From Nocardia uniformis NBRC 13702 (lineage in GTDB: Bacteria; Actinomycetota; Actinomycetes; Mycobacteriales; Mycobacteriaceae): a stretch of 64,000 bases of DNA. A program made the position numbers and the translations under genes. The notes below the pieces were generated by a model, which saw nothing but the letters and a program-made list of their open reading frames with translations, was not told the DNA's origin and made no database searches. Positions 16,137 through 27,247 of the stretch are shown here, piece by piece (position 1 is the stretch's first letter; the number at the start of each line of letters is the position of its first letter). Where the stretch lies: positions 57,143-121,142 of the forward strand of contig NZ_BDCE01000017.1 of assembly GCF_001613345.1 (NCBI RefSeq), in the 5' to 3' direction.

Positions 16137-17003
16137 ATGACTGCCGCGCTGCGCCATGATGAGTACCAACCGGTCGCCTTTGCTAGTCCGCTCACACCGG
16201 AATCCGTCCGCGAACACCTCGACGGCATTGCCGCCTTTCTCGGCGGTGCGGCCAATGTGATCATGCAGCTCTCACTCAAACCCGTCGCCTACGGCGTCAT
16301 GGAAAGTGATGTGGAGAGCGGCAGTGTCACGATCCACCCGATCAAACGGCTGCGCACCACTCTCACCTACCTGGCCGTCGCCTGGCTCGGCGACGAGGAG
16401 GACCGCAGGTCCTACCGGGAGGCGGTCAACCAGTCCCATCGCACCATCCGCACCAAGGCCACCAGCCCGGTGAAGTACAACGCCTTCGACCCGAAGCTCC
16501 AGCTCTGGGTGGCGGCCTGCCTGTACTGGGGTGTCGATGACCTGATGCGACGTATGCGCGGACCGCAGGATTCCGCGCAGGCCGAGTACTTCTACCAGTA
16601 CAGCGCCCGACTGGGCACCACACTGCAGATGCGCCCGGAGATGTGGCCCGCCACCCGCGAGGAGTTCTACGCGTACTGGGAGGAGAACCTCGTCCAGCAC
16701 GCCATCGACGAGCCGACCCGGCGCTACTTCAACGACCTCACCGATCTGAAGATGCTGCCGCGCCCGATTCAATTGGTGTTCGGGCGTTTTCACCGGTTCA
16801 CCGTCAGCGCGCTACTGCCGCAGCACCTGCGCGATGAGATGGGTATGACCTGGTCGGCACGCCACGAACGCGCATTCGGCCTGATTCTGCGTAGTATCTC
16901 CGCCGTGTGGACGCGAATGCCGACGGTTATCCGCCTGTTCCCGTTCAACTTCTATCTCGCCGATATGCGTATGCGTCGGCGTCTCGGTCGGCCACTGGTC
17001 TAG
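16137..17003 (+). CDS. DUF2236 (MpaB-like) oxygenase, copy 2
   Basis: The 288-residue paralogue of the gene at 14,481 keeps FLGGAANVIMQLSLKPVAYG, HPIKRLRTTLTYLAVAWLG, SHRTIRTKATSPVKYNAF, QLWVAACLYWGVDDLMRRM, RLGTTLQMRPEMWPATREEF and LPRPIQLVFGRFHRFTVSAL. The end RMRRRLGRPLV is nearly identical to RIRRRLGLPLV of copy 1. The conserved SHR and FHRF histidines are candidate metal or haem ligands, by analogy with characterised family members. It is divergent from the TetR gene, whose product is the likely regulator. Substrate unknown. Confidence 0.83.
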   Translation: MTAALRHDEYQPVAFASPLTPESVREHLDGIAAFLGGAANVIMQLSLKPVAYGVMESDVESGSVTIHPIKRLRTTLTYLAVAWLGDEEDRRSYREAVNQSHRTIRTKATSPVKYNAFDPKLQLWVAACLYWGVDDLMRRMRGPQDSAQAEYFYQYSARLGTTLQMRPEMWPATREEFYAYWEENLVQHAIDEPTRRYFNDLTDLKMLPRPIQLVFGRFHRFTVSALLPQHLRDEMGMTWSARHERAFGLILRSISAVWTRMPTVIRLFPFNFYLADMRMRRRLGRPLV

Positions 17004-17093
17004 GGAACGGCAATTCGCGGCGACCAGCGGCGTGCGGGCGGACAGGGGAACCGGACTCCTGGCCGCCCGCAATAGTTTTCGGCCGACCGGAGC

Positions 17094-18041
17094 TCAGGAC
17101 CGGTCGGCCAGGGCCCGCAGGAAGAAGCCCAGGTTCGCGGGCCGCTCGGCCAGCCGCCGCATGAGGTAGCCGTACCACTGGCCGCCGTAGGGCACATAGA
17201 CCCGCATGGCGTGGCCCTCCCCGGCCAGTCGGCGCTGTTCGGCGTCGCGGATCCCGAACAGCATCTGGAATTCGACATCCCCCCGACCGCGTCCGTTCTC
17301 GACCGCCATGGTGAGCGCGGCCTCGATCAGCGCCGGATCGTGCGAGGCGATCATGGGATAGCCCTGCCCGCGCATGAGCACATCCAGGCAGCGCAGGTAT
17401 GCGGCATCCACCTCCGCCCGGTGTTGATAGGCCACCGTCTCGGGCTCCTGATACGCACCCTTGCACAACCGGATTCGCGCACCATCGGCCGCCAACTCGC
17501 GCAGCCGACCCTCCGATGCCCGCAGATAGGTCTGCACCGCCACTGCCAGCCAGGGAAATTCGGCCCGCAACTGGCGCACGTTCTCCAGCGTCTCCTCGGT
17601 CGTGGTGTGGTCCTCGGCGTCCACGGTCACCCATACCCGCGACTCGACGGCCTTGGCGCACAGCTTGTGCAGATTCTCGGTGGCAATGGCCGGACCGTCC
17701 GGCCCGAGCGACTGCCCGAGTGCGGACAGCTTGACCGACACCTCCACGCGCGGAATGGGAGTATCGCGATCATTGAGCGCGGCCAGATCGTCGATGAGCG
17801 AAACGTATTCCGCCACCGCCGCATCCGCCATGGCACGTTCGGTGGTGTACTCGCCGAGGAAGTCGATACTGACGCTGCGGCCACTGTCGAGCAGCTGCCG
17901 CACCACCGGGCCCAGTTCCGCGCGGGTCTCCCCTGCCACGAACCGCCGCACCACGCCCGCCGTCACCGGCACCTTGGTCACGGCCTGCTTCATCCGTGGC
18001 GATCCGGCCGCCGCGAGTATTACCGGCCTCAGCGGATTCAT
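17094..18041 (-). CDS. putB: Proline dehydrogenase
   Basis: This FAD enzyme oxidises L-proline to pyrroline-5-carboxylate. The 315-residue TIM-barrel shows IDFLGEYTTERAMADAAVAE, VSVKLSALGQSLGPDG, VTVDAEDHTTTEETL, LAVAVQTYLRASEGRLREL, RIRLCKGAYQEPETVAY and the substrate-binding end VYVPYGGQWYGYLMRRLAER. Its ATG shares one base with the pruA stop (TAATG) and a GGAGGAG ribosome-binding site lies inside the pruA end, so both are coupled. This putA-less monofunctional pair is the actinobacterial arrangement (Rv1188-Rv1187 in M. tuberculosis). Confidence 0.95.
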   Translation of the reverse strand: MNPLRPVILAAAGSPRMKQAVTKVPVTAGVVRRFVAGETRAELGPVVRQLLDSGRSVSIDFLGEYTTERAMADAAVAEYVSLIDDLAALNDRDTPIPRVEVSVKLSALGQSLGPDGPAIATENLHKLCAKAVESRVWVTVDAEDHTTTEETLENVRQLRAEFPWLAVAVQTYLRASEGRLRELAADGARIRLCKGAYQEPETVAYQHRAEVDAAYLRCLDVLMRGQGYPMIASHDPALIEAALTMAVENGRGRGDVEFQMLFGIRDAEQRRLAGEGHAMRVYVPYGGQWYGYLMRRLAERPANLGFFLRALADRS

Positions 18042-19675
18042 TACTCCTCCATATGGGGATAGCGGTAATCCGTTGGCGGAACGAAGGTCTCCTTCAGGGT
18101 GCGCGGCGCGACCCATCGCAGCAGGTTGAGATAGGACCCGGCCTTATCGTCGGTACCGGAGGCTCGCGCGCCACCGAACGGCTGTTGGCCGACCACCGCG
18201 CCGGTGGGCTTGTCATTGACATAGAAGTTGCCCGCCGCGAATCGCAGTGCGTCCGAAGCCTGTTCGACGGCGTGGCGGTCACTGGCGAAGATCGCCCCCG
18301 TGAGGGCGTAGGGAGCGGCGGTGTCCACCTCGGCGAGCACATCGGCGTAGGCGTCCGGGTTGCCGTCGTCGTAGACGTAGACCGAGAGCAGCGGACCGAA
18401 ATACTCCGTCCCGAACGATTCGTCGGTGGGATCGTCGGCGAGCAGGACGGTCGGCCGCACGAACCAGCCCTCACTGTCGTCGTAGGTTCCACCGGCGGCA
18501 ATGGTCACGCCCTTGGCGCGGGCCCGTTCGATGGCGGTCACATTCTTGTCATACGCGCGTTGATCGATCACCGCCCCACCGAAATTCGTCAGATCCGCGA
18601 TATCACCGTAGGGCAGCTCCTCGACCTGGGCGAGGAACTCGTCGCCCATCCCGCGCCACACGGATTTGGCGATGTACGCCCGCGAAGCCGCCGAACACTT
18701 CTGCCCCTGATACTCGTATGCCCCACGAATCATCGCGGTGCGCAGCGCATCCGGATCGGCGGAGGGGTGGGCGACAATGAAGTCCTTCCCGCCGGTTTCC
18801 CCCACCAGCCGCGGATATCCGTGGTAGCGGCCGATATTCGCGCCGACCTCCTGCCACAGATGCTGGAAGGTGCGGGTGGAACCGGTGAAGTGAATCCCCG
18901 CCAGCCGGGGATCGGCGAGCGCGATCTCCGACAGCCGCACCCCGTCGCCGGTCACCATATTGATGACGCCCGGCGGCATACCGGCCGCTTCCAGCAGTTT
19001 CATCAGGTAGTACGCCGAAAGCGTCTGGGTGGGAGCGGGTTTCCACACCACGGTATTGCCCATGAGCGCGGGTGCGGTCGGCAGATTCCCGGCGATGGCG
19101 GTGAAGTTGAACGGGGTAATGGCGTACACGAACCCCTCCAGGGGCCGGTAGTCCATCCGATTCCACACCCCCGCCGAGGAGTTGGGCTGCTCCCGCAGAA
19201 TATTGCGCGCGAATGCCACATTGAACCGCCAGAAGTCGATCAGTTCGCAGGGGGCGTCGATCTCCGCCTGCTGAACCGTTTTCGACTGGCCCAGCATGGT
19301 GGCGGCGGCGATGGTCTCCCGCCACGGCCCGGCCAGTAGATCCGCCGCCCGCAGCAGTACGGCGGCGCGTTCGTCGAAAGGTAGTGCCCGCCAATGCGCG
19401 GCGGCCGCCGACGCGGCCTCGATGGCGGCTCGTGCTTCGTCATGTGTGGTGTTGGTATAGGTCCCCAGAACGTGCCGATGCCGGTGCGGCATGACGATTT
19501 CCAGTCGCTCCCCGTCGCCCGGTCGATGCTTGCCGCCGATCACCAACGGCACATCCACCGATTCGGCGGAGATCTCGGAAAGTCGGGCACTGAGCAGTTC
19601 ACGTTCGCGGCTACCCGGTGCGTAGGAGTGCACCGGCTCATTGCCGGGGTGGGGGACAACCGTGACAGCGTCCAT
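18041..19675 (-). CDS. pruA: L-glutamate gamma-semialdehyde (1-pyrroline-5-carboxylate) dehydrogenase
   Basis: PruA uses NAD+ to oxidise glutamate semialdehyde to glutamate, the second step of proline catabolism. The 544-residue aldehyde dehydrogenase contains FVYAITPFNFTAIAGNLPTA (NAD site), NTVVWKPAPTQTLSAYYLMK, IHFTGSTRTFQHLW, the general-base Glu in RLVGETGGKDFIVAHPSA and the nucleophile Cys in AYEYQGQKCSAASRAYIAK. DAVTVVPHPGNEPVHSYAPG is the family-like N terminus. The gene is divergent from a GNAT gene 60 bp away and is followed directly by putB. Confidence 0.96.
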   Translation of the reverse strand: MDAVTVVPHPGNEPVHSYAPGSRERELLSARLSEISAESVDVPLVIGGKHRPGDGERLEIVMPHRHRHVLGTYTNTTHDEARAAIEAASAAAAHWRALPFDERAAVLLRAADLLAGPWRETIAAATMLGQSKTVQQAEIDAPCELIDFWRFNVAFARNILREQPNSSAGVWNRMDYRPLEGFVYAITPFNFTAIAGNLPTAPALMGNTVVWKPAPTQTLSAYYLMKLLEAAGMPPGVINMVTGDGVRLSEIALADPRLAGIHFTGSTRTFQHLWQEVGANIGRYHGYPRLVGETGGKDFIVAHPSADPDALRTAMIRGAYEYQGQKCSAASRAYIAKSVWRGMGDEFLAQVEELPYGDIADLTNFGGAVIDQRAYDKNVTAIERARAKGVTIAAGGTYDDSEGWFVRPTVLLADDPTDESFGTEYFGPLLSVYVYDDGNPDAYADVLAEVDTAAPYALTGAIFASDRHAVEQASDALRFAAGNFYVNDKPTGAVVGQQPFGGARASGTDDKAGSYLNLLRWVAPRTLKETFVPPTDYRYPHMEE

Positions 19676-19735
19676 ATCCCAGGTTATCGCGAACCCTGCC
19701 ACCGCAGCCGGAACACGGCCGATAGCATCACCGGC

Positions 19736-20200
19736 GTGAGCGAGCGTCCGCGAATCCATCTGCGTCCCTGCCTCGGAGCCGAGGAGTTCCCGCACCTGGT
19801 GGCGGTATGGCGCAGCGCGGTCGCGGCCACGCACGACTTCCTCCCACCGGCCGATGTGGACCGCATCGCGACCCGCCTCGCTCCCGAGTACTTCCCCATG
19901 GTCGAGCTGACGGTGGCCGAGTTGGATGGGGAGATCGCCGGCTTCTCCGGGCTGTCGGCGGGCAAGCTGGACATGCTGTTCGTCGATGCCGCCTATCGCG
20001 GCAAGGGTGTGGGCGCGGCCCTGGTCGCTGCGGCGCTGGCGCGCTATCCGACCCTGACGGTGGACGTGAACGAGCAGAATCCGCAGGCGGTGGGCTTTTA
20101 CGAACGGCTCGGCTTCGTGAAGACGGGCCGCTCGGCAACCGATAACGACGGCCGCCCCTTCCCACTGCTGCATTTCGTCCACGCCCCCATCGAGGCCTGA
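19736..20200 (+). CDS. GNAT-family N-acetyltransferase
   Basis: The 154-residue protein has the acetyl-CoA-binding GNAT core: LDMLFVDAAYRGKGVGAALV (motif A with the R/Q-x-x-G-x-G/A loop) and TLTVDVNEQNPQAVGFYERL (motif B), then GFVKTGRSATDNDGRPFPLL. The N terminus HLVAVWRSAVAATHDFLPPA resembles YjaB/ElaA-type acetyltransferases. The GTG start gives MSERPRIHLRPCL. It is divergent from pruA and convergent with the cholesterol oxidase gene, separated by 3 bp. Acceptor unknown. Confidence 0.85.
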   Translation: MSERPRIHLRPCLGAEEFPHLVAVWRSAVAATHDFLPPADVDRIATRLAPEYFPMVELTVAELDGEIAGFSGLSAGKLDMLFVDAAYRGKGVGAALVAAALARYPTLTVDVNEQNPQAVGFYERLGFVKTGRSATDNDGRPFPLLHFVHAPIEA

Positions 20201-20203
20201 GGG

Positions 20204-21973
<1,770 letters not shown>

Positions 21974-22010
21974 TCAGCGGTACACACAAAGAATCAGCGG
22001 TACACACAAA
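21974..22010. promoter_or_regulatory. Direct repeats upstream of the cholesterol oxidase gene
   Basis: TCAGCGGTACACACAAA occurs exactly twice (21974-21990 and 21994-22010) with a 20-bp period, so both copies face the same side of the helix. A second imperfect pair, AAAATGGTGCACAC and AAAATGGCGTGCACC, follows within 30 bp. The block is 150 bp upstream of the oxidase start and is AT-richer than its surroundings, fitting an operator or promoter. Its regulator is unknown. Confidence 0.45.
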
Positions 22011-22083
22011 AAAATGGTGCACACCGAGAAAATGGCGTGCACCAAGGACGTTCGGACCACAACGGTCCATCGCAAAACCTATG

Positions 22084-22157
22084 CGACCCTGACGGGACTC
22101 GAACCCGCGACCTCCGCCGTGACAGGGCGGCGCGCTAACCAACTGCGCCACAGGGCC
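22084..22157 (-). tRNA. tRNA-Asp (GTC)
   Basis: The complement folds as a 74-nt cloverleaf: acceptor GGCCCTG with CAGGGTC (one G-U pair), a D-arm around GCGCAGTTGGTTAGCGC, anticodon stem CCGCC/GGCGG with loop CTGTCAC (anticodon GTC), and the T-arm GCGGGTTCGAGTCCCGT. CCA is not encoded at the 3' end. Discriminator is G, as required for tRNA-Asp. Confidence 0.95.
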
Positions 22158-22231
22158 TTACCGCGATCGACCCGGGGGGCGACTGCGGGAGAAACCTATC
22201 ATGCACCTGTACCACGGAAGAAATCCGCTGG

Positions 22232-23338
22232 TCAGGCGACCAAACGTGCTGCGGCGGCGGCAATGCGATCATCGCTCGCGGTGAGCGCGATACGCACATG
22301 CTCGGCACCCTGCGGCCCGTAGAACTCGCCCGGTGCGGCGAGAATGCCCCGCTCGGCCAACCAGTCCAGGGTGACCCGGCAGGGCTCCCCGCGGGTGGAC
22401 CACAGGTACAGCCCGGCCTCGGAGTGATCGATGCGGAACCCGGCCTGCTCCAAGGCTTTTCGCAGCACTTCCCGGCGCACCCGGTAGCGCTCACGCTGCC
22501 GGTCCTCGTGCGTGTCATCGCTGAGCGCGGCGGTCATGGCCGACTGGATCGGGAACGGCAGCATCATGCCGGAGTGCTTGCGCACCTCCAGCAGCTCGGC
22601 GACCAGCGCCGGATCGCCGGTGACGAAACCGGCCCGGTAACTCGCGAGATTGGAGGTCTTGGACAGCGAGTGAATGGCGAGCAGGCCGGTGTGGTCGCCG
22701 TCACTCACCTCGGGATCGAGAATGGAGACGGCGCGTCCCTCCCACGTCAGCCCGAGGTAGCACTCGTCGGACGCGACGATCACATTGCGCTCGCGCGCGA
22801 ATTCCACGACCTTGCGCAGGTGGTCGACACCGAGCACCTTGCCGGTCGGATTCGACGGCGAGTTCACGTAGATGAGCGCGGGGGTCTCCGGCCCGAGCCG
22901 AGTCAACCCGTCCGCGCGCAGGATTCGGGTCCCGGCCAGCAGCGCGCCCACCTCATAGGTCGGGTACGCCACCTCCGGAATCACCACGAGGTCTTGCGAA
23001 CCGAGCCCGAGTAGTCGCGGTAGCCCGGCGATCAGCTCCTTGGTGCCGATAACGGGCAGCACTGCGGCGGAGCTGATTCCGGTGATTCCGAACCGCCGCT
23101 TCAGCGCCTCGACGGCAGCGTCGCGCAGTTCGGGAGTTCCGTGCGTGGTCGGGTAGCCGGGGATCTCCGCCACCGCGGACAGTGCCGAACGGATGAGCGG
23201 ATCCACCGGGTCGACGGGTGTGCCCACCGACAGATCGACGATGCCGCCGGGATGCTCGGCTGCCCGAGCTTTGGCGGAAGCGATGGTGTCCCAGGGAAAT
23301 TCGGGCAGCAGCGAGCTGACCCGGCCACGCGCGGTCAA
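22232..23338 (-). CDS. dapC: Succinyldiaminopimelate transaminase
   Basis: A PLP fold-type I aminotransferase of 368 residues that makes N-succinyl-diaminopimelate, between DapD and DapE. Motifs: FPWDTIASAKARAAEHPGGI, VDLSVGTPVDPVDPLI, IPEVAYPTYEVGA, YVNSPSNPTGKVL, ASDECYLGLTW and the PLP lysine in IHSLSKTSNLASYRAGFV. The start is inferred as TTG (LTARGRVSSLLPEF) because no ATG or GTG fits. It lies 5 bp after the ferredoxin stop. fdxC-dapC is the order in M. tuberculosis (Rv1177-Rv1178). Confidence 0.92.
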   Translation of the reverse strand: MTARGRVSSLLPEFPWDTIASAKARAAEHPGGIVDLSVGTPVDPVDPLIRSALSAVAEIPGYPTTHGTPELRDAAVEALKRRFGITGISSAAVLPVIGTKELIAGLPRLLGLGSQDLVVIPEVAYPTYEVGALLAGTRILRADGLTRLGPETPALIYVNSPSNPTGKVLGVDHLRKVVEFARERNVIVASDECYLGLTWEGRAVSILDPEVSDGDHTGLLAIHSLSKTSNLASYRAGFVTGDPALVAELLEVRKHSGMMLPFPIQSAMTAALSDDTHEDRQRERYRVRREVLRKALEQAGFRIDHSEAGLYLWSTRGEPCRVTLDWLAERGILAAPGEFYGPQGAEHVRIALTASDDRIAAAAARLVA

Positions 23339-23343
23339 CTCAG

Positions 23344-23667
23344 CTACTCGCTGGCCATCGGCGGTAGCGCGGCGATGAACGGCGGGTCGTAGTCGACCTT
23401 GCCGACCTTGGTCGCCCCACCGGGCGAGCCGAGGTCGTCGAAGAATTCGACATTGGCGTTGACGTAGCCGCTCCACTGGTCCGGGGTGTCGTCTTCGTAG
23501 AAGATCGCCTCCACCGGACATACCGGTTCACATGCACCACAGTCCACGCACTCGTCCGGCTGGATGTACAGCATGCGACCGCCCTCGTAGATGCAGTCCA
23601 CGGGGCATTCCTCGATGCACGCCTTGTCCTTCACGTCAACGCACGGTTCAGCGATGATGTACGGCAC
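23344..23667 (-). CDS. fdxA: 7Fe/8Fe ferredoxin (FdxA/FdxC type)
   Basis: The 107-residue electron carrier has two cluster motifs. EPCVDVKDKACIEECPVDCI supplies the first set of cysteines (Cys-x7-Cys-x3-Cys-Pro), the pattern of a 3Fe-4S cluster of seven-iron ferredoxins. PDECVDCGACEPVCPVEAIF is a standard CxxCxxCxxxCP 4Fe-4S site. The acidic C-terminal tail is typical of actinobacterial FdxA/FdxC. Partners are likely cytochrome P450s or other reductases. Next to dapC, with only 5 bp between, so they may be cotranscribed. Confidence 0.93.
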   Translation of the reverse strand: MPYIIAEPCVDVKDKACIEECPVDCIYEGGRMLYIQPDECVDCGACEPVCPVEAIFYEDDTPDQWSGYVNANVEFFDDLGSPGGATKVGKVDYDPPFIAALPPMASE

Positions 23668-23772
23668 TGCCGCTCTCCTAGTCTGTCCTCTGCGGGATGC
23701 TCCGCCCGCGAAACAGTATCCCGACGCCCCACATTACTACTGGCCAGCCTGCCCTAACCGGGTCGGCGAATG

Positions 23773-26436
23773 CTACCCGACCGGGAGTGAAACCGGTGAC
23801 CTGTGCGGGGGTATGCCATAGGTCGTACTGCGTTGCCGGACCGGTCGGTCGATACCGGTGGCGATCTCGATCAGTTCGGCCACCGTTTTCGCCGATCCAT
23901 GCTCGGAACCGGCCATTCGGGAGATGGTCTCCTCCATCAGGGTGCCGCCAAGGTCGTTCGCGCCACCGTTGAGCATCATCTGAGTTCCCGTTATGCCCAA
24001 TTTCACCCAGCTGGTCTGGATATTCGCGATACGCCCGTGCAGCATGATGCGCGCCAGGGCGTGCGCCGCTCGATTATCGCGGATGGTCGGACCGGGCCGC
24101 GAAGCACCCGCCAGATACAGCGGTGCGCTCTGGTGTACGAACGGCAACAGTACGAATTCGGTGAATCCGCCTGTCTCGTCCTGGATTCCATTCAACACCC
24201 GCAGGTGGCCCACCCAGTGCTTGGGGTTGTCCACATGCCCGTACATCATGGTCGAGCTGGAGCGAATGCCCAGCTTGTGCGCGGTGGTGATGACCTCGAT
24301 CCACGCCGAGGTGGGCAGCTTGCCCTTGGTGAGGATCCAGCGCACCTCATCGTCGAGGATTTCGGCGGCGGTACCCGGAATGGTGTCGAGCCCGGCCTCC
24401 TTCAGCGCCGAGAGCCAGTCGTGGATGGACTGGCCGGAGCGGGACGCGCCATTGGAGATCTCCATCGGGCTGAACGCGTGTACATGCATTTCGGGTACAC
24501 GCTTCTTGACCGCGCGCACGATATCGGCGTAACCGGTGACCGGCAGGTCGGGGTCGATACCGCCCTGCATACAGACCTCGGACGCGCCCTCGACCCAGGC
24601 CTCCCAGGCGCGGTCGGCGACCTCGTCGGTGCTGAGGGTGAAGGCATCGGCGTCACCCTTGCGCTGCGCGAACGCGCAGAAGCGGCAGCCGGTGTAGCAG
24701 ATATTGGTGAAGTTGATATTCCGGTTGACGATGTAGGTGACGTCCTCGCCGACGGCGTCGCGACGCAGTTGATCGGCGAACGCGGTCACCGCCTCGAGAG
24801 CCGCGCCGTCGGCGGTGGCCAGCGCCAGGTACTGGTCGTCGGTCAGGCCCGCCGGATCCCGCTCGGCAGCGCGCAGGGCGGCCATGACGTCGGCATCGAA
24901 GCGTTCGGGTGCGGCGGCGGCGAGCTGGTGTACCTGTTCGCGAATGGTCTCCCAGTCACCGAACGCGCCCAGCGCCTCGTCGACGAGTCCGGAATCGCTG
25001 CGCGAGTCGGTATTTCGGCCCTCGCTGTCGATCGCGGTATTGAGGTCGATACGGCCGACGGATTCCCAGTCGTGATCGGGTTCCTGCCAGGGCAGCCCGG
25101 TCGGCAGTACATCGCGGGCGAGGCCGGTCTTCGGATCGGCCAGGGCCGCGACATGGTTCGATACCCGCGGGTCGATCCACGGGTGCCCGGACAGGATGTA
25201 TTTCGGGTGCGCCGTGAGTCGTTCGGTGAGCACGAATCCGGCATCGGCGGTGACCTGCGCGAGGACTTCCAGATTCGGCCAGGGCCGTTCGGGATTGACA
25301 TGGTCGGGGGTGAGCGGTGAGACGCCGCCCCAGTCGTCGATACCGGCGTCGAGCAGTGCCCTGCACTCGTCGAGCGAGACCAGGTTCGGCGGAGCCTGAA
25401 TGCGCATCTTCGGGCCGAGCAGCATGCGTGTCACCGCGATGGTGGCGCGGAATTCCTGCAGGTCGGCGTCGGGGGTATCGCGCATGGCGGTATCGGACTT
25501 GGCCAGGAAGTTCTGCACGATCACCTCCTGCACATGCCCGAATGCCTTGTGCACCTTGCGAATCGCCATAATCGATTCGGCACGCTCGGTGAGGTTCTCG
25601 CCGATGCCGACCAGAATGCCGGTGGTGAACGGCACCGACAGGCGGCCCGCGTCGGTGAGCGCGCGCAGCCGAACCGCCGGATCCTTGTCCGGACTGCCGT
25701 AGTGCGCCTCGCCCTTCTCGGTGAACAGCCGGGTGGAGGTGGTCTCCAGCATCATGCCCATGGACGGCGCGACCGGCTTGAGGCGCGACAGTTCCGCCCA
25801 GGTCATCACACCCGGATTCAGGTGCGGCAGCAGGCCGGTTTCCTCGAGCACCCGAATCGACATGGCGCGCACGTAGTCCAGGGTGGAGTCGTAGCCACGC
25901 TCGTCGAGCCACTGGCGGGCCTCGGGCCAGCGGTCCTCGGGGCGATCACCCAGGGTGAAAAGCGCTTCCTTACAGCCCAATTCGGCACCCTGGCGGGCGA
26001 TAGCCAGAACCTCATCGGGTTCCAGGTACATGCCGTGGGTGCCTTCGGTGCCGTTGTCCTTGCGGAGCTTGCCCGGCACGGTGACAAAGGTGCAGTAGTG
26101 ACACTTGTCCCGGCAGAGTCGGGTCAGCGGAATGAAGACCTTGCGCGAGTAGGTAATCGGCAGGGCGTCACCCGCCGCGTAGCCCGCTTCCAATAGTCCG
26201 GCGTCGCGCACCCGCGCCGCCGAGGTGCACAGATCCTCCAGATCGGCGTCGCGTGCGTGCAGCAGCACCACCGCCTCGTCGAGATTGAGCGTCGCCCCGT
26301 CCCGCGCGCGGCGCAGGGCTCGCCGCATGGCGGACGCACTCGGCACTACTGCGGAACCACTGGGCATCGAGGCTGGTGAGCCGCTTGATGCCGGGGGGAG
26401 CTTCGGGTTCGGTAGATCCGTCACGTCTTCGATCAT
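23773..26436 (-). CDS. fbiC: FO synthase (bifunctional CofG/CofH radical-SAM enzyme)
   Basis: FbiC makes the deazaflavin 7,8-didemethyl-8-hydroxy-5-deazariboflavin (FO), the chromophore of coenzyme F420. The 887-residue fusion carries two radical-SAM sites: the CofG half with [20 protein letters not shown] and [20 protein letters not shown], and the CofH half with [33 protein letters not shown] and [14 protein letters not shown]. It is about 30 residues longer than the mycobacterial enzyme owing to a longer Ser/Pro-rich N terminus. Divergent from the PH-domain genes. The PPOX protein at 12.5 kb is a plausible F420 user. Confidence 0.96.
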   Translation of the reverse strand: MIEDVTDLPNPKLPPASSGSPASMPSGSAVVPSASAMRRALRRARDGATLNLDEAVVLLHARDADLEDLCTSAARVRDAGLLEAGYAAGDALPITYSRKVFIPLTRLCRDKCHYCTFVTVPGKLRKDNGTEGTHGMYLEPDEVLAIARQGAELGCKEALFTLGDRPEDRWPEARQWLDERGYDSTLDYVRAMSIRVLEETGLLPHLNPGVMTWAELSRLKPVAPSMGMMLETTSTRLFTEKGEAHYGSPDKDPAVRLRALTDAGRLSVPFTTGILVGIGENLTERAESIMAIRKVHKAFGHVQEVIVQNFLAKSDTAMRDTPDADLQEFRATIAVTRMLLGPKMRIQAPPNLVSLDECRALLDAGIDDWGGVSPLTPDHVNPERPWPNLEVLAQVTADAGFVLTERLTAHPKYILSGHPWIDPRVSNHVAALADPKTGLARDVLPTGLPWQEPDHDWESVGRIDLNTAIDSEGRNTDSRSDSGLVDEALGAFGDWETIREQVHQLAAAAPERFDADVMAALRAAERDPAGLTDDQYLALATADGAALEAVTAFADQLRRDAVGEDVTYIVNRNINFTNICYTGCRFCAFAQRKGDADAFTLSTDEVADRAWEAWVEGASEVCMQGGIDPDLPVTGYADIVRAVKKRVPEMHVHAFSPMEISNGASRSGQSIHDWLSALKEAGLDTIPGTAAEILDDEVRWILTKGKLPTSAWIEVITTAHKLGIRSSSTMMYGHVDNPKHWVGHLRVLNGIQDETGGFTEFVLLPFVHQSAPLYLAGASRPGPTIRDNRAAHALARIMLHGRIANIQTSWVKLGITGTQMMLNGGANDLGGTLMEETISRMAGSEHGSAKTVAELIEIATGIDRPVRQRSTTYGIPPHRSPVSLPVG

Positions 26437-26630
26437 GCGCCATCCGTCCGACTGGTCCGACTCGGGTGTCTATGAGGTGGGACAACCTGGTGCCACGGCG
26501 CACTATTCCACCATCGGTCGCTCAGCGTGCGGTGTCCGAACTCGCCACGGCGAAACCCGAGATCGAGCCGCTGAAAATCCGCGCGGGCGATGTCACGCCC
26601 CCTGTCACGATCCATGGAAGCATGGCAGGC

Positions 26631-27137
26631 ATGTCTCAGCCCGTACGCTCCGGCGGAATCATGGCGGCCCCGGCGTGGCGTCCGAGCCCCCGCGCGAAAT
26701 TGCTATGGGCAGTCAGCGGAGCCGTGAGCTGGCTGTTTCCACTGATTGCCGTGTTCGTGTGGATGTTCATCGACGATAATCGCCGTGGCTGGCAGGCAAC
26801 GGCGCTGGTGATCATCGTGGTGGGTGCGGCAATCGGTGTCTTCGTGGTGCCGCTGTGGCGCTACGCGGTGCATCGGTGGGAGATCACCGATGAGGCCGTC
26901 TATACGCGGACCGGATGGTTCTCGCAGGAGAGCCGGGTCGCGCCGATTACTCGAATCCAGACGGTGGATACGCAGCGCGGGCCTTTCGAGCGACTGCTCG
27001 GTCTGGCAACGGTCACCGTCACCACCGCCTCCTCGGCGGGGGCGGTAACCATCGACGCGCTGGATCTGGCGGTCGCCGAGGAGACGGTCAGCAAGCTGAC
27101 CGAGATCACCGCCCGGCATCGCGGAGACGCCACATGA
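26631..27137 (+). CDS. Membrane-anchored bacterial PH-domain (bPH_2) protein
   Basis: The 168-residue protein has two adjacent membrane helices (LLWAVSGAVSWLFPLIAVFV and ATALVIIVVGAAIGVFVVPL), then a bPH_2 domain: RYAVHRWEITDEAVYTRTGW, QESRVAPITRIQTVDTQRGP and LGLATVTVTTASSAGAVTID. It pairs with the three-PH-domain protein encoded next, like YdbS-YdbT in Bacillus, where such proteins affect envelope stress resistance. Two in-frame ATGs (26622, 26631) are close. The second has better spacing to GGAAG. Its stop overlaps the following small frame by 4 bp. Confidence 0.85.
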   Translation: MSQPVRSGGIMAAPAWRPSPRAKLLWAVSGAVSWLFPLIAVFVWMFIDDNRRGWQATALVIIVVGAAIGVFVVPLWRYAVHRWEITDEAVYTRTGWFSQESRVAPITRIQTVDTQRGPFERLLGLATVTVTTASSAGAVTIDALDLAVAEETVSKLTEITARHRGDAT

Positions 27138-27247
27138 GCGAGCGCAGCGAGCGAGCGACCATTACAGCCGAGCGCAGCGAGCGACCAACCAATAAGGCCG
27201 AGTCCTCGCTCGTGTCGTCGCCGAGCGCTGGCGAGGTGATGGCATGA
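27134..27247 (+). CDS. Short SER-repeat leader frame between PH-domain genes
   Basis: A 37-residue frame reads MSERSERATITAERSERPTN and ends SAGEVMA. It starts on the upstream gene's stop (ATGA) and ends on the downstream start (ATGA), so ribosomes could pass from one PH gene to the next through it. Its DNA is built from repeats of GAGCGCAGCGAGCGA, and the downstream gene begins with the related MSERPTNTAE. It may be a translational-coupling spacer and not a functional peptide. Confidence 0.45.
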   Translation: MSERSERATITAERSERPTNKAESSLVSSPSAGEVMA

